A DNA stretch of 32,903 nucleotides from contig CAZPOP010000029.1 in the NCBI GenBank assembly GCA_964588305.1, positions 1 through 32,903 on the forward strand, written 5' to 3'. The notes beneath the pieces are model-generated. The model saw nothing but the letters and a program-made list of their open reading frames with translations, made no database searches and had not been told where the DNA came from. Source of the stretch: SM1-73 sp964588305 (GTDB taxonomy: Bacteria > Zixibacteria > MSB-5A5 > SM1-73). The position numbers and the translations under genes are program-made. Below, piece by piece: positions 7,759-16,292 of the stretch. Within the stretch, counting starts at the first letter, position 1, and each line of letters begins with the position of its first letter.

Positions 7759-8310
7759 TTATTCGCTGCCGAAATAATAATTCAGACCGCCGGAAAACTC
7801 GAGATGAGCTTTTCCCCCGTCTCCCACCTTGATGGCATGATACTTAGCTCTGATCTCCAAGCTCAGCATCTCCTGGGGGAGAAATTCAAACCCGGTTCCA
7901 AACGCCAACCCCACTCCGCTTTCGTCCTCAAGCTTTTCGCGCTTGTAGGTATTGGAGTTTAATCCGGCCAGCCCATAGATTTTGACCTTGCCCATGGCGG
8001 ATAACGAACCAAGAACCAGATCCGCGCCGAACGAAGTGATATCCCCGCCCTCCTGAGCAAACGATTTTTCCTGAACCTTCAAATCTTTGCCTCCATATTT
8101 GGAGAAAGTGAAATAAGGCTCGAGTCCCATGAACGGGAGAATCAGGATTCTACCTTTTGCTCCAAAAAGAGCTCCGCTACTCGCATCGTCTTGTGCTACG
8201 GGAAGATTCAATCCGGCAAAGCCACCTATGCTAAATCTCACAGCGGCTGCGGAACTAACCATCGTCAAGAGAAACAAGATCACACCAACCCCCAAAATCA
8301 GTTTTTTCAT
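7759..8310 (-). CDS. Small outer-membrane beta-barrel protein
   Basis: 183 residues. Signal peptide MKKLILGVGVILFLLTMVSS with an AAA-type cleavage site, then alternating hydrophobic/polar strands rich in Gly and aromatics (FSIGGFAGLNLPV, LEPYFTFSKYGG, FGADLVLGSL, VKIYGLAGLN, GVGLAFGTGFEF, LSLEIRAKYHAI, HLEFSGGLNYYFGSE). Length and pattern fit an eight-stranded OmpX/OmpA-type barrel domain (OMP_b-brl). The start at 8310 is preceded by AAAGGGA. It is the first gene of a two-gene unit with the downstream lipoprotein. Confidence 0.8.
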   Translation of the reverse strand: MKKLILGVGVILFLLTMVSSAAAVRFSIGGFAGLNLPVAQDDASSGALFGAKGRILILPFMGLEPYFTFSKYGGKDLKVQEKSFAQEGGDITSFGADLVLGSLSAMGKVKIYGLAGLNSNTYKREKLEDESGVGLAFGTGFEFLPQEMLSLEIRAKYHAIKVGDGGKAHLEFSGGLNYYFGSE

Positions 8311-8452
8311 GATTTTTTCCCTTTCTGGATTTGAATGAATGAGACATTCACCTTCGTTTTCATATCCACTGTATTTTGCCGTTCCTCCTTTCCATTTATT
8401 GATGGTGATAACACCTTCATATCTTACGAAAATAAAATCTGATTAGATTTAT

Positions 8453-8491
8453 TGTCAAGCGAAATTTGTCAATATTCAAAAAATGTGTCAA
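8453..8491 (-). promoter_or_regulatory. AT-rich region with three TTGACA hexamers
   Basis: On the minus strand three exact TTGACA hexamers occur at 8491-8486, 8472-8467 and 8458-8453. They lie in an AT-rich stretch upstream of the barrel gene. The last is followed 17 nt later by TTATTT, a poor -10. This is a plausible promoter region for the barrel/lipoprotein unit, but the exact start is not resolved. Confidence 0.35.
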
Positions 8492-8570
8492 AAACTTGGT
8501 TTGCTTCTAGTCAAGAGCAACGTTATCGCATCAAGATGCAATTGAAAAGGATGCAATTCGCTCCTTAGGT

Positions 8571-10463
8571 TCATATCATTTCTTTGAGGATCAGTTTCAC
8601 CTCTTCAGTTTCCGTCCCTCTTTTCAGCCTCAATTCGATTTTGGTTCCCTCCTCTTGGTTTAGGAGCTCTCTGAGCCTCTGCAAGGAGCAAGAGGAAACG
8701 GGGACATGGTTGACGGATAGAAGCTCGTCGCCTTCCTCTATTTTGGCCTTTTGGGCCGGAGAATCTTTTATCACATGAAAGACCAAGATCTTCTTGCCTC
8801 GTTGAATGAGTTGGATTCCGCTGCTATTGTATCTGTCCCACAGATGATAATCTACATTCTTCTCCAGAATCATGTGATAATGCGGATAGTCAAGGATTAC
8901 TTCAAATCTCCTCAGTATCCCTCCTCCTATCTTTCCTGCAGTTTTGGCAAAACCTGAGAGAGCTTTGTCTTCTAAATAGAATCCGGTCACCGGGGAATTG
9001 ATGAGGAAACTTCCCAATTGAAAACTTTTGATGCGCCCCACCACCCCTTTAGCAGGTTCGGTTATCCCAAAACCGACGTGCGTCTCCAGAAAGTTCGGAT
9101 ATTCCTCGAGGAATTTGTGTGCCTTGACGAACGAAGCGTGCAAATCCAGGTGATTTCTGCTTCCGGTGTCTATCATGAATGTCCCTTCATATTCACCGTC
9201 AACCACGGCCTTGATAGTAGGTATATACGACTCCATGTTGATCCCGATCATCTCCCCATCCCCGGTGTACCTGAAATTCTTGGCTTCATACAAGGTCAAA
9301 ACCCGGTTGAGGTAATCTATCTCCACTACAAATCTGTGCAGAAAGTCGTAACCCAAGATCCCATCTGATCTCTTGCCGTCAAATTTCTCCACCTGGCTCA
9401 AAGAAATTCCTCCCACGATTTGATTGAACAGGGTTAGATTCTCGTTTTGTGCAAAACCCGATCCATCTGAGGAGACATCTGTCAGACCAATCTTTATGGA
9501 ATCGAGTTGAAAGAATGACAGGTCATCACAGGCGCCAATTCTTCTTATCTCCTTTCTGTCTGTCTTTCGGATCTTCAACTCGTCAGCTCTGGACAAATCC
9601 AAGTAGCTAAATTGAGCGCCGGTGTCAAGCAAAAAACTCAGTGGAGGAGAGTCGTTGACTTTTGCCTTGAAATAGATGTGATTGCTGACCAGTTCAAAAG
9701 GAACCGCGATACGCCCGGTACCGGACACAAACCTGTAATCTTTGCCTACAGCCTCAGGTTCAATGAATAGCGTTTCTGGCAAAGGCAGGTTTACCACTAT
9801 TTCGACAAACTCCACAAAAGTATCGGATTGAGGAGCTCCCGCAGTTCGGTGCATTCGGAAAGGAAACATCACCCCACCCACCTCCCGATAGTCGCTCAAG
9901 CGGACAGTCACACTCTCCTGACTGGTGATGATGTGATATTCGTCGATCAGATAACTGGAGTCATCTATGAAAACTCTCGTTAATCCACCTTCTTGAGAGA
10001 TGAGGTCCACAATCAAATGAGCGGGTTTATCCTCACTCGTTTCCATTCCAGTTCTCCCCATCTCTTTCCTCGTTTCCGAAAAGAGATACTGGTGATTTTC
10101 GAGAAACAACTGATCCAGAAGCTCCATCCATTTGCCCTCACCTAGTCTCCTGGTTCCACCGTTCTGATCCTCTATCCAGAAGCTTTCTCCATCTGACACA
10201 ATGAGCGGTCCGAACACTGGGAAAAAAAACTCTTGTCTCACTTTGTCCGGTTTGCTCCACCAAGCCTTCATTCGCCCCTCAATGCCAGCCATGCTGATCT
10301 TGCCCCTGGCGAAGAGAGTCTTAATATTCGTGATATTCTCGTCACCGCCTAAAGCATCCATATGCTTCTTTAGCACTTCCTCTGGTCCTTGAGGAAAAGA
10401 TAAGTGTGCGCACAGGAGAAAGAACAGCAGAGTGGCAAATGAATAAAGGAAACGCTTTTTCAT
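8571..10463 (-). CDS. Secreted two-lobed aspartyl-protease-like protein with C-terminal PDZ domain
   Basis: 630 residues. Signal peptide (about 1-24); an N-terminal domain (25-240) resembling LolA/outer-membrane-lipoprotein-sorting folds (MKAWWSKPDKVRQEF, VSDGESFWIED); then two retropepsin-type halves. The first has LLDTGAQFSYLD (D280) and DGILGYDFLHRFVVEIDY (about 367-385). The second has MIDTGSRNHLDL (D432) and GGGILRRFEVILDY (about 513-526). The two DTG motifs could supply both catalytic aspartates in one chain, as in pepsin. A PDZ domain follows (about 545-628, DSPAQKAKIEEGDELLSVN). Likely a periplasmic or envelope protease; substrate unknown. The start at 10463 has only a weak AGAGAG. 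It is divergent from the transglutaminase-like pair. Confidence 0.88.
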   Translation of the reverse strand: MKKRFLYSFATLLFFLLCAHLSFPQGPEEVLKKHMDALGGDENITNIKTLFARGKISMAGIEGRMKAWWSKPDKVRQEFFFPVFGPLIVSDGESFWIEDQNGGTRRLGEGKWMELLDQLFLENHQYLFSETRKEMGRTGMETSEDKPAHLIVDLISQEGGLTRVFIDDSSYLIDEYHIITSQESVTVRLSDYREVGGVMFPFRMHRTAGAPQSDTFVEFVEIVVNLPLPETLFIEPEAVGKDYRFVSGTGRIAVPFELVSNHIYFKAKVNDSPPLSFLLDTGAQFSYLDLSRADELKIRKTDRKEIRRIGACDDLSFFQLDSIKIGLTDVSSDGSGFAQNENLTLFNQIVGGISLSQVEKFDGKRSDGILGYDFLHRFVVEIDYLNRVLTLYEAKNFRYTGDGEMIGINMESYIPTIKAVVDGEYEGTFMIDTGSRNHLDLHASFVKAHKFLEEYPNFLETHVGFGITEPAKGVVGRIKSFQLGSFLINSPVTGFYLEDKALSGFAKTAGKIGGGILRRFEVILDYPHYHMILEKNVDYHLWDRYNSSGIQLIQRGKKILVFHVIKDSPAQKAKIEEGDELLSVNHVPVSSCSLQRLRELLNQEEGTKIELRLKRGTETEEVKLILKEMI

Positions 10464-10721
10464 TTCTCTCTTTTTGCTAAGCCAACAATTCCCACTATGA
10501 GCACATGTCTTTTCTGGTCAGCCAAGATTGGGAAATCGCCAAAAGGCTTATCTGTCTAATCCAATTTATGCCCGTCCCTTCCTTTTGTCAATAATTTAAG
10601 CGGAGGATGCACTAGTGTTTTATTTCAAGGCGGAAGTTTTTTGTTTGTTGAGCAAGCGAAGTTTGCTATATTTGTGGGACGAACGATTTGCAGAAACCTG
10701 ATAACCGAAGATCAAAAGGAC
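10464..10721. promoter_or_regulatory. Divergent intergenic region
   Basis: About 258 bp between the start of the PDZ/aspartyl-protease gene and the preferred start of the first DUF3857 gene, so it must hold outward-facing promoters for both. No sigma-54 (TGGC-N8-TTGC) site was found. A TTG at 10641 keeps the downstream frame open and is an alternative start. Confidence 0.5.
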
Positions 10722-12698
10722 ATGGGCACACCAAGAACGGATCATAAACTTTCGCAAGGATGTTTTCTCTCGGCCGCGCTCGTTGTGCTTACCATTTGTG
10801 TGCTTTTACTTGGTCCAATCTCCTCTTGTGCCTGGGAAAAGATCGAACTCAAGAATACTCCGACGCAAGACATGTTTCCTGAATCGGATGCGGTGGTGAT
10901 CAAAAACGACGGACATATGGAGATCAATAAGAATGGAGAAGCACTTTTTACCAAACGTGGGATCATCAAGATTTTTTCAGACACCGACCAGAGATACAGC
11001 AAGCAAAGTTTGCCCTTTAACAACAGCGTAGAGATTGTAAGCATAAAAGCCCGCACCATAAATGAAAAGGGTGAGCAATTCGTCCTGGACAAAGGACAGA
11101 TTACGGAAAGATCCATCTTTTCCGAATGTGCTCTTTACTCCGATGCCAAGGTCAAAGAATTCAACTTCCCCAGAGTTGAAAAGAATTCGATAGTGGAGTA
11201 TGAATACAGGTTTTTTCTAAAGACCCTTCTTTACTGGCACGACTGGTTTTTTCAAGATGAGATTCCGGTGATTAATTCAAGGTACGTTCTGGAGGTTCCG
11301 AGAGATTTTGGATTCAAATCCAGGGTGGTCAACGGCAAGATAGAGCCCCAAATCAGACCTGGCGACGATGACCAGGAATTGATTTTCCTTTGGGAAGCCA
11401 AAGACAAGAAAGCCCTAAGAAAAGAGGTTTTTATGCCACCTTTATCAGACGTGGCATTGAGACTTGCCTTTTCTCCTCCTCTATTTACCATGGAAGGAAG
11501 AGTCTATTCATCGAAAACGTGGGACGACGTTGCCGCGTGGTACGTCGAACTATCCTCAGAAAGCACCATTGCGGATGAGAAAACTTCAGATCTGGCTTTT
11601 ACGCTGACCTCAAATTCAGACTCAAAAAGAGAGAAGGCAAAACTCATTTTCCGGTGGGTGCAGGAGCACGTCAGATACGTATCCATAGCCATAGGTAGCG
11701 GTGCTTTCAGGCCGCACAACTGCCAGCAGGTCTTAGATCACAATTACGGAGACTGCAAGGACATGTCCTCTCTTCTGATTACCCTACTGACAGCGGTTGA
11801 AATCGAGGCTTTTCCCGCCTTGATCTCTACCAGGGGAAATCGTAGGATATTGGCAGATATGGCCAAACCACTGCAGTTTGACAATGTAATAGTAGTCGTC
11901 CCTTTGGGTGGTGAGTATCTCTGGCTGGATCCAGCCTGTCGAAACTGCAGGTTCGGCGAGCTTCCTTTTGAGGATCAAGGAGCAACCGCTCTCATCGTGA
12001 AAAGAGATCAGGGTGAGTTGACCACTTCTCCGGAAAGTTCATTCGACCAAAACCGGAACGAGAGTTACTGGGAGATAAAACTGAATCCTGACCGATCCGT
12101 CACGGGAAAATTCATGATTCGGGCAGAAGGCCAAGAGGATCTGGCATTCAGGAACTCCCTGTTAGAGCTTAAACCGACGAAGAGGAAAGAGGCTTTGCTG
12201 GATTTTGTCTCTTTCTGGTTTGCTAACGTCGATCTAAACGGATACGAATTCAGAAACCTCGAAGAAGAGGACTCAAACGTCTGTATAATAGGAGATTTCG
12301 CCGCTGAAAGTTTCGGAATAGAAACCGGAGCAAAGTTATTCCTGCCCGTCAATTTCACTGTCCAGAGAAATATAAGCCAGACCTTTCCCCAAGAGCGAAG
12401 GGATTATCCTGTTTTTCTCGATTACAGGTTTAGTAATAAAGATGAAGTCAGCATACATATACCAGAGGGATTTGAAATCGAGTTTCTGCCCCCCAATGTC
12501 ACCTTGGATGAGGATTTTGGCTTATTTGAATCGAGCTGGGAGGTAAGGGAAAATGAAATCCATCGCAGAAGAGTTTTTGAGAGAAAGAAACTTCTCATTC
12601 CGGTCGAGAAGTATGACCGGTTGAAAAGCTTTTATGATGAAGTGGCAAAGGAGGACAACCAAAAGATTATACTCAAGAGGAAATCCCGCGAACAATAA
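10722..12698 (+). CDS. DUF3857/transglutaminase-like envelope protein 1 (Cys kept, His replaced)
   Basis: 658 residues from the ATG at 10722. This start is chosen because a signal sequence follows at once (CFLSAALVVLTICVLLLGPISSC, possibly a lipobox ISSC). A TTG at 10641 would add 27 residues. The DUF3857 domain comes first, then a transglutaminase-like domain (about 270-410) with IFRWVQEHVRYVSIAIG and HNYGDCKDMSSLL (Cys345), then a beta-rich C-terminal domain. In this family the catalytic His normally sits in an FNHV-type motif before the WLDP Asp. Here the codon is AAT (FDNVIVVV, Asn388), with Asp403 kept in WLDPA. Classical Cys-His-Asp activity is therefore doubtful. Probably in an operon with the paralogue 44 bp downstream. 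Confidence 0.88.
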   Translation: MGTPRTDHKLSQGCFLSAALVVLTICVLLLGPISSCAWEKIELKNTPTQDMFPESDAVVIKNDGHMEINKNGEALFTKRGIIKIFSDTDQRYSKQSLPFNNSVEIVSIKARTINEKGEQFVLDKGQITERSIFSECALYSDAKVKEFNFPRVEKNSIVEYEYRFFLKTLLYWHDWFFQDEIPVINSRYVLEVPRDFGFKSRVVNGKIEPQIRPGDDDQELIFLWEAKDKKALRKEVFMPPLSDVALRLAFSPPLFTMEGRVYSSKTWDDVAAWYVELSSESTIADEKTSDLAFTLTSNSDSKREKAKLIFRWVQEHVRYVSIAIGSGAFRPHNCQQVLDHNYGDCKDMSSLLITLLTAVEIEAFPALISTRGNRRILADMAKPLQFDNVIVVVPLGGEYLWLDPACRNCRFGELPFEDQGATALIVKRDQGELTTSPESSFDQNRNESYWEIKLNPDRSVTGKFMIRAEGQEDLAFRNSLLELKPTKRKEALLDFVSFWFANVDLNGYEFRNLEEEDSNVCIIGDFAAESFGIETGAKLFLPVNFTVQRNISQTFPQERRDYPVFLDYRFSNKDEVSIHIPEGFEIEFLPPNVTLDEDFGLFESSWEVRENEIHRRRVFERKKLLIPVEKYDRLKSFYDEVAKEDNQKIILKRKSREQ

Positions 12699-12742
12699 CA
12701 CTGGTCTCACTGTACACATTTGTTTTATGAGAAACTCGAGAT

Positions 12743-14671
12743 ATGCTTAACAAAGCACTCCTGTGTCTTTTAGCCGCTTTCTTTATTTGTGAGGCTAAAG
12801 CTGTCCCCTCCGATGAGAATTGGGTGGAGAATTTGCCTCAAGAATGGATAAGGTCATTCCCGGAGGAGAATCAAATTCCTTCGTCCGGGAAATATCCAAA
12901 TGCGGGAGCCATTTATCTTTTGGACGAGGACATCTTCTATTTTGCGGACAAAACTCAGGTGAAGGTGGTGATTATGAAGATCCTTAACCGCAGGGGATAT
13001 GAATATGCCGAAATCACCACACCGGTCTATCAGGAGGATGAGTCCATCCAAGTCAGGGGCAGAACCAGTAGGAAGGACGGTTCGGTCGTGGAATTGAGAG
13101 AGGAGGACATCCACGAAGTCTCTCTTTATCAGGATTTAAGAAAGAAGAAATTCACCCTTCCCGCCGTAGAAGATGATTGCCTGATACATTATGAAATAGT
13201 ATATCATTGTAATAACTATCCTCTGGTCGGTATTCGGTGCTTCCAAAATGATGAACCTACCCTATTGTCAAGATTCAATCTAATTCTACCGAGAGCGCTC
13301 GAGCTCATATACCACGATAATCCTCCTGGAATACTCGATACCACGAGAGATGTGATAACTCCCAAGTCCTCTCCGGTCACTCTGCGCACCTTTGCCAAAA
13401 GAGATTTACCTGCGCTAGAGACAGAGCCGTTTATGCCCCCTTCCTTTGACTATCTGCCGAGTCTGGCATATTGTGTGTCTGCCTCTCAAGCCAATGAAGA
13501 ACCTAGAGCTTCATGGGAGAGCACTTCCGGATGGTATTTCGAAATGGTAGAAGAAAAACTGAAGCCCGGTGGTAACATCAAGAAGGTGGCTAAGAACCTT
13601 ACCAAAGAATGTGAGAGTGCTAAGGAAAAGCTTGAAAAGATATTCTATTTCGTGGAAGAGAACTTCAGAATCAATTTCCCTTCTCGCTTTGTCTTCAATG
13701 AAGCTCAGACAATCTTTGACCGGAGAAACGGAACCAGCGCGGAAGTGAGTGGAGTCTTGTACGCCATGCTGAAAGCAATTGAGATACAAACCACGCCTGT
13801 CTTGGTGCCGGACAGACAAAAAGCATGGAAGATTCCAGACGTTCCCATGCTGGACTGGTTCGACCATCTGATGGTGAAGGTAGATTTGGATAACCAAGAG
13901 ATATGGCTTGATCCATCGTACGAGACCAATAGGATCGGACACGTGGCAGAAAGATATCAAGGGATGGACGGCTTACTGATCCAGAAATCCGATGGAAAGC
14001 TGGTAAAAACGCCATCCTCAGATTATATGGAAAATCTGAGAACTTGCGTCGCGGATGTGAAACTTTCAGAAGGCGGAGAGATCAATTGCAGCGTCCTTGA
14101 AATTTATTCCCTGCCCCGAAGTGCGCGTGTCAAAAGTCATTTTAAGCGCAAGAATGTCATGGAGCGAAAAGACGAACTGGCCCAGGAAATTTCAGAATAT
14201 TGCCCCGGGGCCTTGCTCGATACAAGTCGGTTTGCCGACCTGTATGATTTTGATTCTGACTTCAGAATATTCTATAAATACCATTCGCCTTACTATGTCA
14301 ATCAGGCAAACGAAATGTTATACATAAATCCCAACATCTTGCATCGAGAGGAAACCGCCAGAGAATTCTCCCAACCCACACGGATTTTCCCCATCATGTT
14401 CGATCAAGTTAAGGTAGACATTGATAGCGTGAATCTGGTGATTCCCTCAGGACATGAGATCGTCAGCCTTCCTGAACCCGTGCATCTGGACAGCGAGTTC
14501 GGGGAGTTTTCCACGCAATACCAGGTTGAGGACGGTTTGATAATCTGTACAAGAAAGCTAGCCATCAAAGAACTGTTAGTTCCTTCAAATTCCTACAGAG
14601 AGATAAAAGACTTCTTCAATCAGGTTTTCGAGGAGAATCAGAAGGATGTCGTCCTGAAGAAGAGCCGATGA
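12743..14671 (+). CDS. DUF3857/transglutaminase-like envelope protein 2 (Cys replaced, His kept)
   Basis: 642 residues. Signal peptide MLNKALLCLLAAFFICEAKA, a DUF3857 domain (about 50-240; VVIMKILNRRGYEYAEI), a transglutaminase-like domain (about 285-400) and a C-terminal beta domain. Where the upstream paralogue has NYGDCKD this protein has RNGTSAE, so the nucleophile position is Ser332. The His is intact in WFDHLMVKV (His375), followed by IWLDPS (Asp390). The catalytic loss is thus the reverse of the neighbour. The ATG at 12743 has no strong ribosome binding site, and translation may depend on the upstream gene. Likely periplasmic; function may be as a scaffold or partner of protein 1. Confidence 0.88.
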   Translation: MLNKALLCLLAAFFICEAKAVPSDENWVENLPQEWIRSFPEENQIPSSGKYPNAGAIYLLDEDIFYFADKTQVKVVIMKILNRRGYEYAEITTPVYQEDESIQVRGRTSRKDGSVVELREEDIHEVSLYQDLRKKKFTLPAVEDDCLIHYEIVYHCNNYPLVGIRCFQNDEPTLLSRFNLILPRALELIYHDNPPGILDTTRDVITPKSSPVTLRTFAKRDLPALETEPFMPPSFDYLPSLAYCVSASQANEEPRASWESTSGWYFEMVEEKLKPGGNIKKVAKNLTKECESAKEKLEKIFYFVEENFRINFPSRFVFNEAQTIFDRRNGTSAEVSGVLYAMLKAIEIQTTPVLVPDRQKAWKIPDVPMLDWFDHLMVKVDLDNQEIWLDPSYETNRIGHVAERYQGMDGLLIQKSDGKLVKTPSSDYMENLRTCVADVKLSEGGEINCSVLEIYSLPRSARVKSHFKRKNVMERKDELAQEISEYCPGALLDTSRFADLYDFDSDFRIFYKYHSPYYVNQANEMLYINPNILHREETAREFSQPTRIFPIMFDQVKVDIDSVNLVIPSGHEIVSLPEPVHLDSEFGEFSTQYQVEDGLIICTRKLAIKELLVPSNSYREIKDFFNQVFEENQKDVVLKKSR

Positions 14672-14786
14672 CGTTAGAGGCGTGAAAACAGGGGTTCTGA
14701 CACCTTAGGTTCCGCTATCACATTGGGATTCTCTTGGGTCGGGCACAGGGCCGGACGGTGCATTCAAAAACAGCTGAGTACAGAAT

Positions 14787-16133
14787 TCACTTCTCAATCC
14801 GATATTCTTTCATCTTTAGGCGAAGGGTATTTCGGTGGATTCCGAGCATATCAGCGGTCTTGCCTAAGTTCCAATCAGTTTTTTCCAAAGCATTCAAAAT
14901 ATGGCTCTTCTCCATGTCCTTCAGGGTTAGACTAGTAGATGGAAGAGTTTCCTTAGACTTGACCAGGCCGAAATATGGTAGGTCGGTTTTATCTATAACC
15001 TCAGTGCGGGACAGCACCACCCCCCTTTCTATGGTGTTCTCCAACTCTCTTACATTGCCGGGCCAATCATAATTCAGAATTATGTCCTTAACCTCCGTGG
15101 TTATACCCTTGATGGACTTGCCGCACTTTTGATTTGCCTTTTTTATGAAATGATCAACCAAAAGCATAAGGTCTTCTTTTCTCTCTCTCAAAGGAGGAAT
15201 GAAGATGGAAATGACGTTAAGCCTATAATATAGATCTTCCCGAAAGGTTCCTTCATTTATCTTTTTTTCCAAATCCTGATTGGTGGCCGAGATTATCCTC
15301 ACGTCCACTTTAAGAGTCTCTTTCGCCCCTAACCTTTCGAACTCCTCGGATTCTATTGCTCGCAAAATCTTGACCTGGGTCTCCAAAGAAATGTCACCAA
15401 CCTCATCCAAAAACAGCGTGCCACCATCGGCTAATTCAAATCTCCCTTCTTTTCTTCGGACCGCACCGGTAAAGGCGCCTTTTTCATGTCCGAACAGTTC
15501 GGATTCCAAGAGAGTCTCAGGTAAGGCGGCGCACGAAACAGGGATGATTCTTTTCTCTGCTCTATCACTCAGGGCATGAATAGCTCTTGCCACCAACTCC
15601 TTTCCGGTGCCACTTTCACCTCTGATCAGGATCGTTGATTTCGATTTTGCCACTCTGGAGACGGTGCTCAAGACATCCTTGATCGCCTTACTCTCTCCTA
15701 TTATGTGAACGTCCCTGTATTTATCTTCCAGCTCTCCCTTCAAGTATTTGTTCTCTGCCAAGAGGTGATGATTCTCCAAAGCCTTTGTAATGTTCAACTT
15801 TAACTCATCCAAGTTAATTGGTTTATTTACATAATGATAAGCACCCACCCTCATTGCCTCGACTGCTGTTTCAACGGACCCGTGAGCAGTTATCATGATG
15901 ACCTGAATTTCCGGATTCAGCTCCTTCAATTTCTGCAATAGCTCGATCCCATCCATCCCCGGCATCTTGAGATCGATCAGAGCAACCTCGAAGTATTTGT
16001 TCTCACAGAGTTCAATCGTCTTAAAACCGGATTCGGCTGTCGCAACGCTGTAGCCTTCTTTTTCCAGTGATCCGGCTAACATGTCTCTTTGCGATCTTTC
16101 ATCATCTACTATTAATATGCGATACGAGAGCAT
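14787..16133 (-). CDS. NtrC-family sigma-54-dependent response regulator
   Basis: 448 residues from the ATG at 16133, chosen for its GAGGAGA ribosome binding site and because the receiver domain starts directly (MLSYRILIVDDERSQ). An upstream extension to 16244 is open but lies in repeat-like sequence. Receiver domain 4-115 with phospho-acceptor D54 (ALIDLKMPG). AAA+ domain about 145-380 with Walker A GESGTGKE (172-179), the sigma-54 contact loop GAFTGA (219-224) and Walker B GTLFLDE (D243, E244). C-terminal Fis-type helix-turn-helix (DWNLGKTADMLGIHRNTLRL). It activates sigma-54 promoters when phosphorylated, presumably by the kinase encoded 159 bp upstream. Targets are unknown. Confidence 0.96.
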   Translation of the reverse strand: MLSYRILIVDDERSQRDMLAGSLEKEGYSVATAESGFKTIELCENKYFEVALIDLKMPGMDGIELLQKLKELNPEIQVIMITAHGSVETAVEAMRVGAYHYVNKPINLDELKLNITKALENHHLLAENKYLKGELEDKYRDVHIIGESKAIKDVLSTVSRVAKSKSTILIRGESGTGKELVARAIHALSDRAEKRIIPVSCAALPETLLESELFGHEKGAFTGAVRRKEGRFELADGGTLFLDEVGDISLETQVKILRAIESEEFERLGAKETLKVDVRIISATNQDLEKKINEGTFREDLYYRLNVISIFIPPLRERKEDLMLLVDHFIKKANQKCGKSIKGITTEVKDIILNYDWPGNVRELENTIERGVVLSRTEVIDKTDLPYFGLVKSKETLPSTSLTLKDMEKSHILNALEKTDWNLGKTADMLGIHRNTLRLKMKEYRIEK

Positions 16134-16186
16134 TTGTCTCCTCACGAACGTAACGTCGTACGTCCCGGTGCTACGGTTTTCCTTTT

Positions 16187-16207
16187 CGTCGGGAACAAAC
16201 CCCGACG
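16187..16207. repeat. Short hairpin in the kinase-regulator spacer
   Basis: CGTCGGG-AACAAAC-CCCGACG, a perfect 7-bp stem inside the 159-bp spacer. The surrounding bases (GTGCTACGG ... GACGCTACG) also repeat loosely. It may be a REP-like element or a processing site between the two cistrons. Confidence 0.45.
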
Positions 16208-16292
16208 CTACGTTTTTCGCAGGGATGAACCATGCGCCACGCAATTATCCTTTTTCGGCTCAATTCATCCCCTTGTTAATTCATTGACCAAA

